Assembly (NCBI GenBank): GCA_018296165.2
Contig: JACKQL020000012.1
Coordinates: 124,001-188,000 of the forward strand
Origin: Termitomyces sp. T153
Lineage: Eukaryota > Basidiomycota > Agaricomycetes > Agaricales > Lyophyllaceae
Direction of reading: 5' to 3'
DNA: 64,000 nt
This document shows, piece after piece, positions 21,311 to 33,494 of this stretch. Positions within the stretch are counted from its first letter, which is position 1; every line of letters starts with the position of its first letter. Both the position numbers and the translations under genes were made by a program. The notes beneath the pieces were generated by a model that was not told the origin of the DNA, ran no database searches, and was given only the letters and a program-made list of their open reading frames with translations.

Positions 21311-24300
21311 TCACCCTGCTTGTTCATCCATCTTTGAGGCCTCTGCTTCCTTGTTACTCATGATGTCTGCCTAGTGCTTCAATACAGCATTAGCTGTATC
21401 ACTGGAGCTACTAGTTCCAGCCTCAGGAGTGGTAGGAGTAGCAATGTTAGTTGCTACTGCTGCTTCTATAGGGCTGGGAACAACTTGTGGAGTTGTTGCT
21501 GGTTGGACTGGCATGGTCAACATGAAATGGTCAGCATAGTCCAATTCCATGGACTCCTCTATAGGTTCATCCTCAGAGGATGCATCAGAGCTTGATGGGG
21601 GAGTAGAAGTGGCCACAACCACTGATAACAAAGGCCCCTCCTCAGTTGGAGCAGCACTTGTGGGAGGAGCCACAAATGATAGCTCCTTGGCAGTGGCTTG
21701 TGAGGCCCTCATAACCTCTGCAAGCCAGTGCAACAGATGAGTAAAAATGCCATCCTCACCAAAGTGCAGCCATTGAGCTGCATCCAGGGGAGTGTGGCCT
21801 CTACTCTCATAAATTTGGAGGAGCACACAAAAGTGCTCCTAGTCATCAGCAGTGGGAATATACCACCCATTGTACTCTGATAATGGAGAGGGTACCCCAA
21901 TGGTTTGGAGTCAATAATGGCATTTATTGTCAACCTGCATGAACAAGTCCAGATAAAGAGCACTCCCAGACCAATGGTAATTGAAGAAGCATATACCATA
22001 GGTATATGCATGATTTACCCACAAGGGAGGCACATTGTTGGCCAGGAGGTGACTGTCAGGTTCCGCTGACAATGGGGGCTCAGCTACACTGGCAAACCCT
22101 TACTAGGCAGATGCGATGCCCTGCGCTTATAACCTGGCATCCCAGGGTTGGTGCAGAGTGAAGGGGCTTGCAAAGAGGAACTAGGGGAGGCAGTCCAAGC
22201 AAGTCTGGAATGGTTCGAAGGAGTCTAAGACCCAGTATATTAGATGTCAAACCTGGGTGGGCATCAGGAACAAGTTCATGGGTGCACAAGTAGACTGCAA
22301 GGTAAGCAGGACTTTGCAGTTGATGGGAGTGGAGCTGGGGTTTGAAGGGGGATCACCATGGCTTGATGGGTTCTGGGGCCAAGCGGAGAGTGAGGTCCAG
22401 AGTTGTTGTAAGAATGTTTGGGTCATAGCACATGTGCAGAGTTTGTGCTGACATTGAAGAAAGGAACTTAGGGGAACAGCAGAAATATACACAGTTGAGA
22501 CAAGACGGAGATGAGGCGAGATGAGACAGAGGAAAGAGATTGATTTGAAACTAGAAATAGGAATAGAGACAAGACAAAGGATGAGACATAGGAAACCAGT
22601 AAATGCAATATCAAGACTAAAGTACCAGGGGTTACTCTACGACTTATATACCGACTACTGGGGGGCCCCAGAGGGCAGAGAATATGGTGGAGGGGCTCGA
22701 CAGAGCTGTGCAGAGTTGATGGGTGTCAGGTGCGATTGTGGAGCAGGCCACAGTGACATTCTGATGGGATCAGCTGAAAAGCGGATCACTCCAGGGTCAT
22801 CAGGTGCTCTCCAGCAGGTCAGGGGAATTAGGGTGTGAGGTCAGGGTTGTGTGACATGGTCAGGAGCAGTGGGGGGAGTCTCGGGAGTTCAGAGAAATTC
22901 AGGGGATGCATCAACGGCTGCAGAAAAGGCATCAGAATTGATCAGGGGGCCATCGGGGTTTGCCAAGGAAGTGTTGGAGTTATCTGGAGTGGGCATGGAG
23001 AGTGGACAAGGGTTGGGGGAGTTTGGCAGAGTGTTGGGGAGGACTGGAAGTGGTGCCGGGGTCTAGGGAGCAGGTTGTGACAGTGATGTATCAACTCCAT
23101 CTCACTCAAATTGTTAATTTGAGTAGGCAGCACTTGCAGCCTATATAGAGTGAAAGTGTAGGAGGTAATTGTGTTAAATTCTCCTATATTGGATCAGTAA
23201 GTGTCTACTGCCTCTTGATAGAGATGTGGCTGAGCCACCACCATTGCAAACAGCCTTATATAGGCCATTTGTGCATGCAAAACAGTCGGGGATAGTGCTC
23301 AACCCAGAATTGTAACCAAAGACCAAGCATTGGTCAATGCACAAGGCAGCATCAATGGCCACATCTGAATATAGGTTCTGTGAACCTGAGTGGCCATGGT
23401 GCAGGATGTACTGTGCTCATGCCTTGATGTCAAAGTGACAGCTGATTGGGACTTGATTGAGCCCCATTCCCTGCATATTGTTATCTGTGTGGCCTAGCAT
23501 GGCCAATGAACATCAGGGTAAGGGGACTCATACCCAATGGCAGTCCCTTCTGAGCAGACATATTTCCAACTCTGCTGGGGTCAGCTCCATAGCCTGCTCA
23601 TTGTGTGGTCCCTTAATTGTGGAGCTGTATAGAAGGAGATCCAATGGAACTCCTGAAGGAGGAGAGCAGCATGAATCTGCTCCCTCATTGTAATCTTGGA
23701 TCCACCAACCTGAATGAGTTTCAGGATCAGGCAAACCTGCTCTAGATTCATAGGCATTCCATGTGGAGCCCATTGATACAGTAATTTGTAATGCAGAGAT
23801 ATGTGAGATATCCCAGCCATCTCCATTGAGTGGGCAAAGACCACTTCATCACAAACAAAAACTGCATTGGTCATTAGCAACCAATAGAAGTTGGAGTGTA
23901 GCATACCCCTGAAGTCATTCTGGCACTCAAAGCACTTGCAAACCAACATGGTATCCCAGCTGTCTGGTAGGTGGCTGGGCACTGTATCATTCAGATGCTT
24001 GAGGTCCAGCTTAGACTTCTCAGCATCAATAGCTAACAGCCATCTGGCATTAGCATTGTGCTGCTCCTTGTGACAATGCTCAGTAGCATTGTCATTGGAG
24101 TCACTGTCCAAGATACATCAATTAGATGTAGGGACATTGTCATCATCATTGCTACATGAGTCAGATGCTGCTGGGGCCCCCGTTATTGCTCAGGCAGCTG
24201 CTTGCTAGGTGATAAAGAATTCCTCATCATGTGGATCCCTCTGTACTGGTGGTCCAAATGCCTGAGAGAGTGCACCAGGCATCACATAGGTCCTTGATCT

Positions 24301-25762
24301 GAGGACCTTGATCATACCAGCTTCTGATTCTGGAGGAATATTGGTTGGAAAGGCAATTGAAGTGGCAATGACCATAGAGTTGTCTGCCTCTGTCACTATT
24401 GCAGAAGACTGCCCAGTGCCAGCTTTCTTTATGGAGGGCTTTGACATTCTCTCCTTTGTTGCCACTAGTTTTGGTGGCTTTACTTTAGCTGAAATCAGGG
24501 TGCTTGTTTATCTTTTAGTCATTACTAGCAGGCACCATATCATTGTAGGGCATGATTGGTGCCCTCTGGGTCAAGGATCTCTTGACAAATGCAGAAGGCT
24601 CAGTACAAGCCTTCTTTGCCTCTGGAGGGTTAGGAGTAGTTGCTACCTGCTTCCCTTTTTCCAATGCTGAACAGAAGAGGTTTGTGCAGGCCTCATCCCT
24701 CTAATTTCACACAATATCAAGTTCATTCAGAACTTGAGATAGTGCTAATTGCACTACAGGATTATTGAGGACATCAGCACCAATGTCCTCTAGAACTCTG
24801 GCTTTGTGAAGCCACTGAAGTAGGTGAGTGAGCTGCTCATCCATGGCAGTCAAAGGCTCAAGCTCTTTTGCTTTGCCCTTGCCCTTCTTCTTTGCAGAGA
24901 AGCATTGCTCAATGATCTTCTAGGCAGTCAATAGGGGAGTGCTACTCCCCTGTGCTAGTGCAGGTAGCAACATTGCAGTTGCTTTTCCCTTTCCTTTGCT
25001 AATCAAGGCAGCCACAGGTTGCCCTAACACACTTGACAATGATGATGACATGTCTAACAGATATGTCCCAGTAGGCAATAGCAGATACAACCACCAAGGA
25101 GGCACCAGTGACTGCATCAAAGCCATGATTAACTCTGGACCATCATTGTTTGCCTCCATCACCTCAGATGTTAATGCTGCAGGGACCAAGATTCCTACCT
25201 GTAATAATATAGTGGCAGGTCATTGTTGACCTGCCATGCCCATCGTATGGCTGGGACCAACCACTGAGGGTGGGGCCACAGCAAACTGTGGCATCATGAA
25301 CTGCTGAAACTTCTGAGACCATACTGGTTGTATAGCCACAGGGTATCCAAAGTTGGACTGAGGGGGGGCTGGTGTTCTCCCATGTCCTCTTCCTGCTCCT
25401 TGAGGAGGGGCTGACAGTCCCCCACATCCTCTGCCTGCTCCATCTTGTTAAGGAGGCAAACCATTTCCCCTCACTGGTGACTAATGCATTGCCACTGCAT
25501 AGCTTGGTGGAGCTACATCTCCTGATACTATTGGCAGTCCCCCACTCATGGGCCTTGTGTCTCTTTGAGCTGGAGCCACTCTTCTCATTGTTGGGAGTGC
25601 TATGTTCTCCAGCACCAACCCTCCTGCTAATGTAGCAAAGCCTTCAAAGCCAGAGAGCAAGCTACTCCTTGACCCTCCTCCTCTTAAGCTCTGTTCAGAG
25701 CTCAATGCATATCCTGGTGGATCTGTGTCTGCCTCACCTGACCACTTCCTTTTCTTGCCCAT
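21311..25762 (-). pseudogene. Third ORF of element II (unknown function, after the chromodomain)
   Basis: Starts at the ATG of MGKKRKWSGEAD (25762) and ends at the TGA after SKMDEQAG (21311); a solo LTR (22054-23082) interrupts it. Without that insert about 3.4 kb (about 1,140 codons) remain. Readable blocks: PPGYALSSEQSLRGGGSRSS, GFATLAGGLVLEN, ISKGKGKATAMLL, a short coil region with conserved QLALAQVL-like sequence, the LSQAF(G)PPVQRDPHDEEFFIT block, and a C-terminal domain around 21990-21700 (HAYTYGICFFN, QIYESRGHTPLDAAQWLHFG, IFTHLLHWLAEVMRAS) followed by an acidic, Ser/Thr/Pro-rich tail. No signal peptide, membrane span or known domain. Element I has the same ORF, so it belongs to the family. 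It stands where env or accessory genes sit in other Ty3/gypsy elements. Confidence 0.7.
22054..23082 (-). mobile_element. Solo LTR (LTR family 1, copy D) in the third ORF of element II
   Basis: The plus strand reads TGTCAGGTTCCGC ... CAGGTTGTGACA, 1,029 bp. The TSD is GTGAC (22049-22053) and GTGAT (23083-23087), one C-to-T apart. TATA box on the minus strand at 22643-22650. CpG content is intermediate; several CGs remain around 22620-22800. Confidence 0.9.
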
Positions 25763-25920
25763 GAGGCAAGGATTCAGTCCTCTCTGTTAACATTGGCATG
25801 TAGCACCAACAATGAATAGGAAGACAAAGTCTAGTTGGACTTTGCACTCAGCCAAAAAAATTGGCTGACATAATTGTTGATGGCTGCTGGCATGGTAGCC
25901 TGTCAACTTCTAAAACTAAG

Positions 25921-26295
25921 TCAAACTAACTTAGACCTTCTAGCCAACTGTGCAGGGTACTGCACACCCTGCAACTCTAAATATCTGTCAAGGGCCACAA
26001 TGTCCTTGCAGGTTGGGAGGGACTCACAAGCAGTGTCCCCAAAACTCCAACAAACCTCAAATTCAAGGTTCTTACCCTCCCAATGATGATCTACCAGGTC
26101 ATCAATGAACCACTCCTGGTTGTCTGGAGTGCCAAAGTTGTAAGGCTCTAGCATTGCCCTGTTGGGAAATAAGGTGTTATTGCTGGCCTTATAGGGGTGC
26201 AGCAGAGACACATGGAACTTAGGATGTGTCCTTTGTCCCTGGAGTGCCATAAGCAACTCCAACATATAGTTGGAGGTCTTACTATAGGCCTCCAA
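25921..26295 (-). pseudogene. Chromodomain-like C-terminus of the element II integrase
   Basis: The minus-strand frame reads HPKFHVSLLHPYKASNN, LEPYNFGTPDNQEWFIDDLV, HHWEGKNLEFEVCWSFGD, then LPTCKDIVALDRYLELQGV and a TAG. V..I(L)DH....NL.F.V.W.....E..(W)EP...C.....L..Y is the chromodomain layout of chromoviruses, which steers integration to marked chromatin. The exact aromatic cage is not clear (W is present in EVCW, and the usual WEP is ESLP). Confidence 0.75.
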
Positions 26296-27393
26296 AATTC
26301 TATACAGCCCAACCCACTTATGGCAGAGTTTTCTTTCTCTGCTTTTAGGTACACTAATGCATCTTTCTCTGGTTCAGGATCAGGCCTGCAATGTGAATTG
26401 GCCAGATGTGTCTGAAAGATGCATGCCTCTACAATTGCATTGTGTGCCACTGCTAAATTCTCTAGAGCTTGGCAGGTGAACTGTTGGATTTCCTTGGGAA
26501 TTGCAGTATCTGCCCTAATTTCTTGTATCATGGATGGCATGTACTCACTATTCAACTTGAACAGTGCAAACTGTGTCATCTCAGAGATGCTTGTGTTTAA
26601 TGAAAACTCTGTTAAGTCAATTCAACTTATCCAATCTTTCTGGTCTGGTCATACCACAGTACACAGGATCTGACCAACATTCCAATTGGCACATTCAGTC
26701 TGACCATCTGTCTGTGGGTGGAACAATGTAAATCTTAGGAGCTTTGCTCCTAACAATTTATGCAGTTCACACCATGATTTCAACATGAACTTTGAGTCTC
26801 AATCACTGATGATAAAGCTTGGGAGGCTGTGCAGCCTCACCACCTCATGCATGTAAATCCAGGACAGCTGCAAAGCTGTCATGATAGTGTGCACCAGGAT
26901 AAGGTGCACCATGCTCATCATCTGACATATAACTACCCATAAGTAGTTATACTCCTTTGATTCAGGGAATGGACCAATAAAGTCCATCCCTATTAAATCC
27001 CAGGGCTTGACTGGCACCAGCAGAGAATGTAATTTCCCCAAAGGGAGCTGGTTGCTCCCTTTTGCCCACTGGCACAGCTGACAAGTGGTACAAAATGCTC
27101 ACACATCTGCAACTACTGTCAGCCACCAATACCAATGACAAATGTACTCTGTCATTCTCTAAGCACCAAAATGCCCCATTACATTGTATGCTTGCTTGAG
27201 CACACAAGTTACCAACTCTTGATCACAAGGTATACAAAATACCTCATGGCCCAATATGTTAGTAGTCTAAATCAACTTGTCCTGGACATGAAAGGACTTA
27301 TAGTCCTTTAGTTGAGTCATGATTTCTACAATGAGCTTGTCTTTGCTGTATAGAGATTGAATTTGACAGAGAAATTCCCCATCTGTTCTATCT
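26148..27393 (-). pseudogene. Integrase of element II (relic)
   Basis: HHCC domain around 27200-27060 (VMGHFGA, YICHWYW, CQLCQWAKGS). Core from 27041: PVKPWDLIGMDFIGPFPESK, LPSFIISD (first and second Asp), then after frame breaks the QTDGQTECAN-like Glu region near 26700 and the C-terminal part 26579-26148 (MTQFALFKLNSEYMPSMIQE, RPDPEPEKDALVYLKAEKEN). Several stops. Chromodomain follows. Confidence 0.8.
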
Positions 27394-28209
27394 CAGAGTT
27401 GAGGAGACTGGGCCATTCCTAAGATGGCTTCTCTAAGAGACATATCAATCTTGTCCCCTGACATATCAGTCCCATGCTGAGCATGGGCTGAGTCTTCCTT
27501 GCTGTCATTACTGGCAGCAAGTATGTGTGCTTCCTCATCACAAAATTTGTGATGATTGCACACTCTTCTGCATCCACAGCTAGGTCCATTGCAGAGAGCA
27601 CATATCTGATCCAGTTGTGCTTGCATTTCCTGTATGCATGTAGGAGGCAGATCATCCCCCTCTAGGTCAATATAAGCATCTGCACAGATGTAGTCATAGA
27701 CATGGTGTATGTCCCACAGAGTCACTCTCAAAGTAGCAGGATAAACAGTCCACTACCTTATTGAGCTCTCCTTTTACATATGTGATGTCAAAATTAAATT
27801 TTAACATATAATCTGTCCACTGTTGTTGATGTGGGTATGAGTTCTGTTGGGTTTTGAAGAACTCAAGGGCTTTATGATCCATTATCACATGGATCTTGTA
27901 CCCCAGAAGCTTATCCTCCCACTTGAGGAGGGCTTCTAAAATAGCCAGAGTTTTGAGTTCATGCACAGCATAATTTTGCTGTGTGTTAGTGAACTTTTTG
28001 GACATGAATCCTGCTGGCCAACATTTCTGCCAGCTTGGTCCTTATCCATACATTGCTCTGACACCTGTCTTGGAGGCATTGCAGATCAGCCAGATAGGAT
28101 CCTTGTGTCAAGGATCAATCAGATGTATGACTGGCATTTTGGCACAGATCCTCTTAATCATGTCAAAACACCATTGGTGTGTAGGTTGCCAATTAAATGG
28201 CAACCCATT
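27394..28209 (-). pseudogene. RNase H and linker of element II (relic)
   Basis: 28005-27694 gives MSKKFTNTQQNYAVHELKTL, ILEALLKWEDKLLGYKIHVI, DHKALEFFKTQQNSYPHQQQ, then FNFDITYVKGELNKVVDCLS. The catalytic DHKAL is kept; the final AD is VD. 27731-27393 is the linker to the integrase (EMQAQLDQICALCNGPSCGC), matched in element I at 19329-19560. Confidence 0.85.
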
Positions 28210-29382
28210 CTACATCATGGCCATTAATGGCCCAGTGTATGCAGATACATTGGGCAGAAAGTTCCTGATGTAATTCACCAACTCAACAAACCATTGGATG
28301 TCATTGTAGGTTTTAGGAGTGCACCACTCTTGGATCCTATTAAACTTCTTCACATTAGGGTGTATACCCTGCACATTGATGACATAGCCAAGGCACTCTA
28401 CATGCTTGGCATATAGCTCACACATCTTCCATTGGAGATAGAGCTTGTTTTTTTGTAGTCTTCCAAAGACTACTCTGAGGTGCTGCTCATGTTCCTCAAT
28501 GGAGTCTGAGAAGACAAATATATCATCTAAATAAACATGCATCCATTTGCCAATGATGTCTCTAGAAATGGACATCATTAGTCATTGGAACATAGCTGGC
28601 AAATTACAGTTGCCAATCTGCATGATATTACTGCAATATATTCCAGTAATGGTCATAAATGCAGTCTTAGATATGTCTGATGTACATATCCTCACTTGTT
28701 CATATGCATCAGTGAGGTCAATCTTTGACCTTACTGGTGTGTGAGCCACATCTTCCCTAATGACCTCTTGGTCCAGTAAAAGCATTACATCCTTAACAGT
28801 ATTGTCATTGCACTGACAAGCATCTAATGCCATCCACAGGGATCCATCTTATTTGGGGATGCATAAAAGTGGTGCAGCCTGGTCAGCCACACATGGCTCC
28901 CACCACTGAGCCCACACATAGTGGTCAATTTTATCCTCCAATTGCTGCTGAAGTGACTTAGAACACCTCAGCATGAAGTATGAGTACCATTCTGACTCAT
29001 CAATGAGATTTATCTCATGATTCACTTTGCACCAAGAAGGAAGTTCCTCCTTTGTCCCATTGACAATGTCTTGGAACTCATTGTACCACTGCTGTTGAAG
29101 GTGCAGAATATTGCCTTCTGATAGCTTGGGAGGTTGTAACTTTCCTCCAACTATCTTTGGTGAAGAACAATGCTCTTTCTTGTTCAACTTTGCTGGTGGT
29201 ACAGGCTTTTTGTACTTATCATGTAAGGCCATCAGACAAATTTCTGATTTGTCTGGTATGTTCAGCTGAGCAGGACCATGAATTGTCCTGCCTCTTGCTT
29301 CTTTCCACAAGTATTTGAACTTGCTAGGCTTGGATATTTCATCCTCCATAGCCATTCTATATATTTCATCCTCAGGAGTCAA
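28210..29382 (-). pseudogene. Reverse transcriptase of element II (relic, active site intact)
   Basis: 29382-28849 carries the N-terminal part (LQQQLEDKIDHYVWAQWWEP). 28833-28582 the fingers (LDACQCNDNTVKDVMLL, RSKIDLTDAYEQVRICTSDI). 28578-28210 the palm with YLDDIFVFSDSIEEHEQHLR, the thumb LGYVINVQGIHPNVKKFNRI and FVELVNYIRNFLPNVSAYT. YLDD is intact, though the whole gene has stops between the segments. Confidence 0.87.
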
Positions 29383-29410
29383 TCTTCTTACCCCTTCCTG
29401 TCATGTCAGG

Positions 29411-29850
29411 TCAGCTATGACCTGATTCCATTGTTGCTCTCCCATCAATGACCACCTGGTCATGTGCAAAATCTAGGAGAACCTTATGAGTTCTCATGAA
29501 TGGTGTCCCTACAATCATATCATAGCAATTGAAATTTGCAACATCCACATAGACATTGCAAATCTCACCAGGAACCTTCATGGTAACCCTGGCACCATAG
29601 TTTACTATGGAATGACTTCCAATCATCCCCAGCTGCAGGGTAATGGGGTTGGCCAGCAGTGCCACCCATATCCCAGCCACATGCACAAATAAGAGAGTAA
29701 TTTTGGAGGTAGTACTCCCTGAATCCCACAATGTCCATGTCCTGTGGCCATTCACTTCTACCCAAGTTACAAGACATTCTTTGTCTTGTGCTGGCAGCAC
29801 TGGGCATTCTATGGTGTCCTTGGGCATTATGAGCCACACTTTTTTCATGC
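29411..29850 (-). pseudogene. Aspartic protease of element II
   Basis: KECLVTWVEVNGHRTWTLWD followed by SGSTTS, with DSG intact, then FVHVAGIWVALLANP, VDVANFNCYDMIVGTPFMRT and LLDFAHDQVVIDGRA. Open over 145 codons. Confidence 0.8.
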
Positions 29851-30046
29851 AAACCTTGTTACTTCATTCTTTCTCCCTTTGTTCACCAAAAGGAACCTCT
29901 GTGAGGGCAAATAGTCCCTCACTATCACTACCACAAGTATAGTACTTGTTGTCATACATTTCCAATTCAACATACTCCTTACCATGCTCCTGAGTTCCAT
30001 TGGACTCAAGTGTCTCATCAGCATTGGCCTCAGCAGGCTCTTCTTC

Positions 30047-32897
30047 CTACTTGTCATTGGCTTTCCCTACATCTGACAGTGCAGCTGTATGAGCTGCCTG
30101 CATGAATACCTGGAGAGCTGGTTTAGCTGGCTCCCTGCATTTGCATGCAAAGTGCCCAGCCTTCTCATACTTATAGCAGTTTGCAGACTGCCCAGCATCC
30201 TTGCTGAGTTGGCCAGATGCTATAGCCACAACATTTTCTCTGCAGCAAGATGTTTTCTTGCTGCCTGCACTGCATCCACAGGTTGGGAGGGCCCTAGGCC
30301 CACACCACTTCTTAGTATCAATGGTTTCAAGGCCACATGTATAGCTGGCCTCTTTGCTGACTGCAATGGCTGTGACCATCCAAGCTGCCCAGTCACCTTT
30401 GCCTGCCTGACTAGTGCAGTCCCTATTGCTGGGAACTGTGCTGCTGCCAATGACAGCTGCCATCCTGACCCACTTTTTTTGCTGCACTCAAATAATGTGT
30501 AGCAATTTTAATGCTACTCTCATAGACTTTGGCCTCTGAGACAAACTCCTCAACTATATTTACTTGAAAGCCAGTCCACCATCACATATTAATGCCACAA
30601 GCATGTCAGAGGGTATTACCTCCAAGAACTGCTCACAAATAGTAAATTTGTCAGGAAACATGGCCATGTTTTGAGCATGGTTGAGCAAGGCATCATAGAA
30701 GCCTTGCACCACTTCTTTGACTGCATACACCATGTTGGGGAATGCATTGCATGCATCCTGCATTGTCAAAGGTTGTATGAACCAATTGTACAGTCCAAGG
30801 ATTACATCCTCAAACCTCTAGTGGGACTGGGCCCTATTGACATGTATAACATGTTGTAGGTACTATTTCAGCACACTTGCTTCTAGGAAATCCATTAAAA
30901 TTAGGACTTTCTTGTAATCACACCCCTCCCCACCATACTGAGCTACAGCATAGAATATTCAAATGCTCATCAGCCAGTCTTCAAGTTCACTGAACTTGGC
31001 AGACCCTGCATAGGGAGTGATTGTTTTAGATGGATCACTCTGCCTGGGCTTGAGTCCTTCTGGTATAGCTAGTCATACTGCAAGCAATTGTTCCATCATT
31101 GCCCTCAGGCAATTGTGCATTATCTGGCAGTAATTTTTATGGGCTTCCTCCACTCCTGGAGTCACAAAGCATCCACAATATTGTGGAAGCATTGGGAGCT
31201 GCCACAGCTGTCTCTCTGGGAGGACTGTAATCCTCCTCCTGCCAGCTCTGCATCCCACACCATCATCCTCACTATGAGGGCCTTCATCTGGTCCTTCTAG
31301 ATCTTATGGACCTTCTCCTAGGAGTGGCAGTGGTCCACAACCAGGAAAAAGTGGTCCTCTTTCTGGACCTCCACCTCCTTCTCCCAGGCCCTGGGATCTA
31401 CAGTGTGGTGTAGATGAAGGGGACAACACAGGATCACTCTCTGGTGATCTTCATCCTGGGTCTCCTCCACCCACAAATATTTCCCCAGACCAGTTTGCAG
31501 AAGCATTTGCTTCACACCCTGTGTTTCTCTGGGAATCTGTGGGGCTCTGACCAGTCCCAGCATATTCATCTCTGAGAGAGGAACACAAGTCATGCTCCTC
31601 CTTCTTAATAGGCTTAGTTCAGTCTGGTGGAACATACCTCTCAGGCCATGCATCATAGGCAGTATTCCCTTGGAACACCACCCATTAATCATCCACATAG
31701 AACTGCCCAAAGTCCTCCAAGTCTCCATTGCAAAATCACTGTAGAGCAATTCAATCTTCCCATGTCAGTGCTCTCTATGTAGACTCACCAGGTCTATGCC
31801 ACACTAGAGGTTGCTCTACCATAATCACTGATCCTGTGTCAGTAGATGCTAAGTCCAGTGCTACAATTGTGCCCAATGTGGCCCATTGTTAATGGTCCTA
31901 TGGTGCTTGCAACAGAGTTAATGCTTCATTGACTGGGGACAAAGGGAGCACATAAGCTCCCCCAATATATGGAAATAGCATTGCAGATAATGCCTGCAAC
32001 CCCTGCAGCTTCTTGCACTGGAAGTAATTGGTTACCTCCTGTGCTAAGAACAGCATGTAAATGTCCATATATTTCAATGGATTAGTTGGAAGAATATTGT
32101 CTCCCAACAATCTTTGAATTGCAATATGCTTAGCTACTCTTGCAGCTAAACATTACTGAGTTGAGGTCTTAGGAACCTCAGCATGACTCTGCCAGGATGC
32201 CATCACCCTTCAATGAAGGATGTCATCTAGGTGAGCCTCACCATTCATATCAGAGGTGTCTCTGACATCCTCTGGTATTGTTTCAATAAATGCAGCTGGG
32301 GCTGCTGTCCACATATCCAGTGCTGGCCCAGCTCATGATTTTACAGACCCACAAGCCCTGTATGGAAAGTCTTCTCCACTCCTTAGCAATGTTACCACTG
32401 TCAAAGAGTCAATTGGACCTCCTGCAGCAATTAGAAAAGACCAGAATCCTTCCAACCTCAGCACTGTGGGTGCATACAAAGGGGTTTTCCTCCTGTCTGA
32501 CCACACCACTGCACCTCCTGGCTCTGCTGCCAGATACAGTCCAGTAGAAGGCCCTTGCAAGCCCTCTGCTGGAACACCCTCACAACCACCTGCAGGTGGT
32601 TGTACCAGAGTGACTACAGGCAGTCCTCCTAGCATCACAGCACTCTCCCTGCCCCTATCATGGTGTAACATGGCAAATTCCAATGTCCCATGTGGAGCAC
32701 TCTTCAATGCTCTATTGAACTCTGTCTTGGACCTAGGCTCAAGCACCTGACCTTTCATAGTCACCACTGTGCTCATTGTAGAAGGTGCACATCAAAAATT
32801 TTAATGTGCTGATTGTATCTAGTGGCAATGAACTTCTTTTACAGAAGTTTGAGTTTCCAACTCACAAATGAGTTATTGCTCATTTTACTTAAAAAAA
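30047..32897 (-). pseudogene. Gag of element II (relic, zinc knuckle with a lost cysteine)
   Basis: The N-terminal region 32776-32333 (MSTVVTMKGQVLEPRSKTEF, GRESAVMLGGLPVVTLVQP) parallels element I. Middle 32110-31898 (NPLKYMDIYMLFLAQEVTNY). Gag core around 31258-30560 (VVQGFYDALLNHAQNMAMFP). The knuckle CYKYEKAGHFACKC near 30185-30144 has Tyr for the second Cys (TGT/C to TAT). 30057-29845 is a short linker to the protease. Confidence 0.72.
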
Positions 32898-33104
32898 TGT
32901 AACATTTCCATTATAGGTTGCACAGCTTACAGTTCACCCAACATAAGTCAAAACTAGTAGATAGTTCTGTCTACAATGTATGAAGTAAGGCACTGCCTTA
33001 CATAAGTACTAGTACAATACTTTTAGAGATAGTGTCACATAATGCTATTAGTGTAATTAACCAATAAGTAAGATATATGTGTGTGTAATGGATGCTCTGT
33101 TACA
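32898..33104 (-). repeat. 5' LTR of element II (LTR family 2)
   Basis: Plus strand TGTAACATTTCCATTATAGG ... GCTCTGTTACA, 207 bp, same length as its partner at 20851-21057. In coding direction it is followed by TTTTTTTAAGTAAAATGAGC, similar to the sequence after 12634. Confidence 0.92.
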
Positions 33105-33400
33105 GTAGTACTAGAGCCATACAACTTTAGCACCTCAGATAACCAAGATTGGTTTGTTGATGACCTGTTAGATCATTTTTAGGATGGGGCAAACCTCAAA
33201 TTCAAGGTTTGTTGGAGTTTGAAGGACACCACTTGGAAGTTCCTTGCCATCTGCAAGGACCTAGCAGCTCTTGACAGGTATTTGGAGCTGCAGGGTGTAT
33301 GGCACCCTGTATAGTTGGCTAGAAGGACTAAGTCAACTTGACTTAGTCCAGAAGTTGGACAGGCCACTATGTCAGCAGCCATCAATTATTATGTCAGCCA
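33105..33400 (+). pseudogene. Chromodomain-like C-terminus of element I, resumed after element II
   Basis: Reads LEPYNFSTSDNQDWFVDDLL, a stop, then ANLKFKVCWSLKDT, ICKDLAALDRYLELQGVW: the same tail as in element II. It completes the integrase cut at 20850. Confidence 0.8.
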
Positions 33401-33494
33401 ATTCCTTAGCTAAGTGTGAAGTCCAACTGCTTCTTATCTTTGACTATATTGTTGGTGCAACACATCAACAAAGAAAAAGAGGACTCCTTGCCCA

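Larger units (their letters stand above)
20851..33104 (-). mobile_element. Ty3/gypsy element II (coding -), inserted in element I
   Basis: Same family as element I in the opposite direction. Its LTRs (20851-21057, 32898-33104, 207 bp each) are direct repeats. The flanks are GTGAT (20846-20850) and GTAGT (33105-33109); both can arise from GTGGT by one G-to-A change. Removing 20851-33109 rejoins the chromodomain reading of element I (FANRV + LEPYNFSTSDNQDWFVDDL). Order on the minus strand: gag, protease, RT, RNase H, integrase, chromodomain, third ORF. Without the solo LTR at 22054-23082 it is about 11.2 kb. The polypurine tract AAAAGGGAGGTA precedes the 3' LTR (minus strand, about 21058-21069). 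Confidence 0.9.

Noticed and set aside
21311..25762. Envelope gene in the third-ORF position
   Set aside because: No signal peptide, transmembrane segment, cysteine pattern or furin-like site can be read; the modules are basic, coil-like and acidic/Ser-rich.
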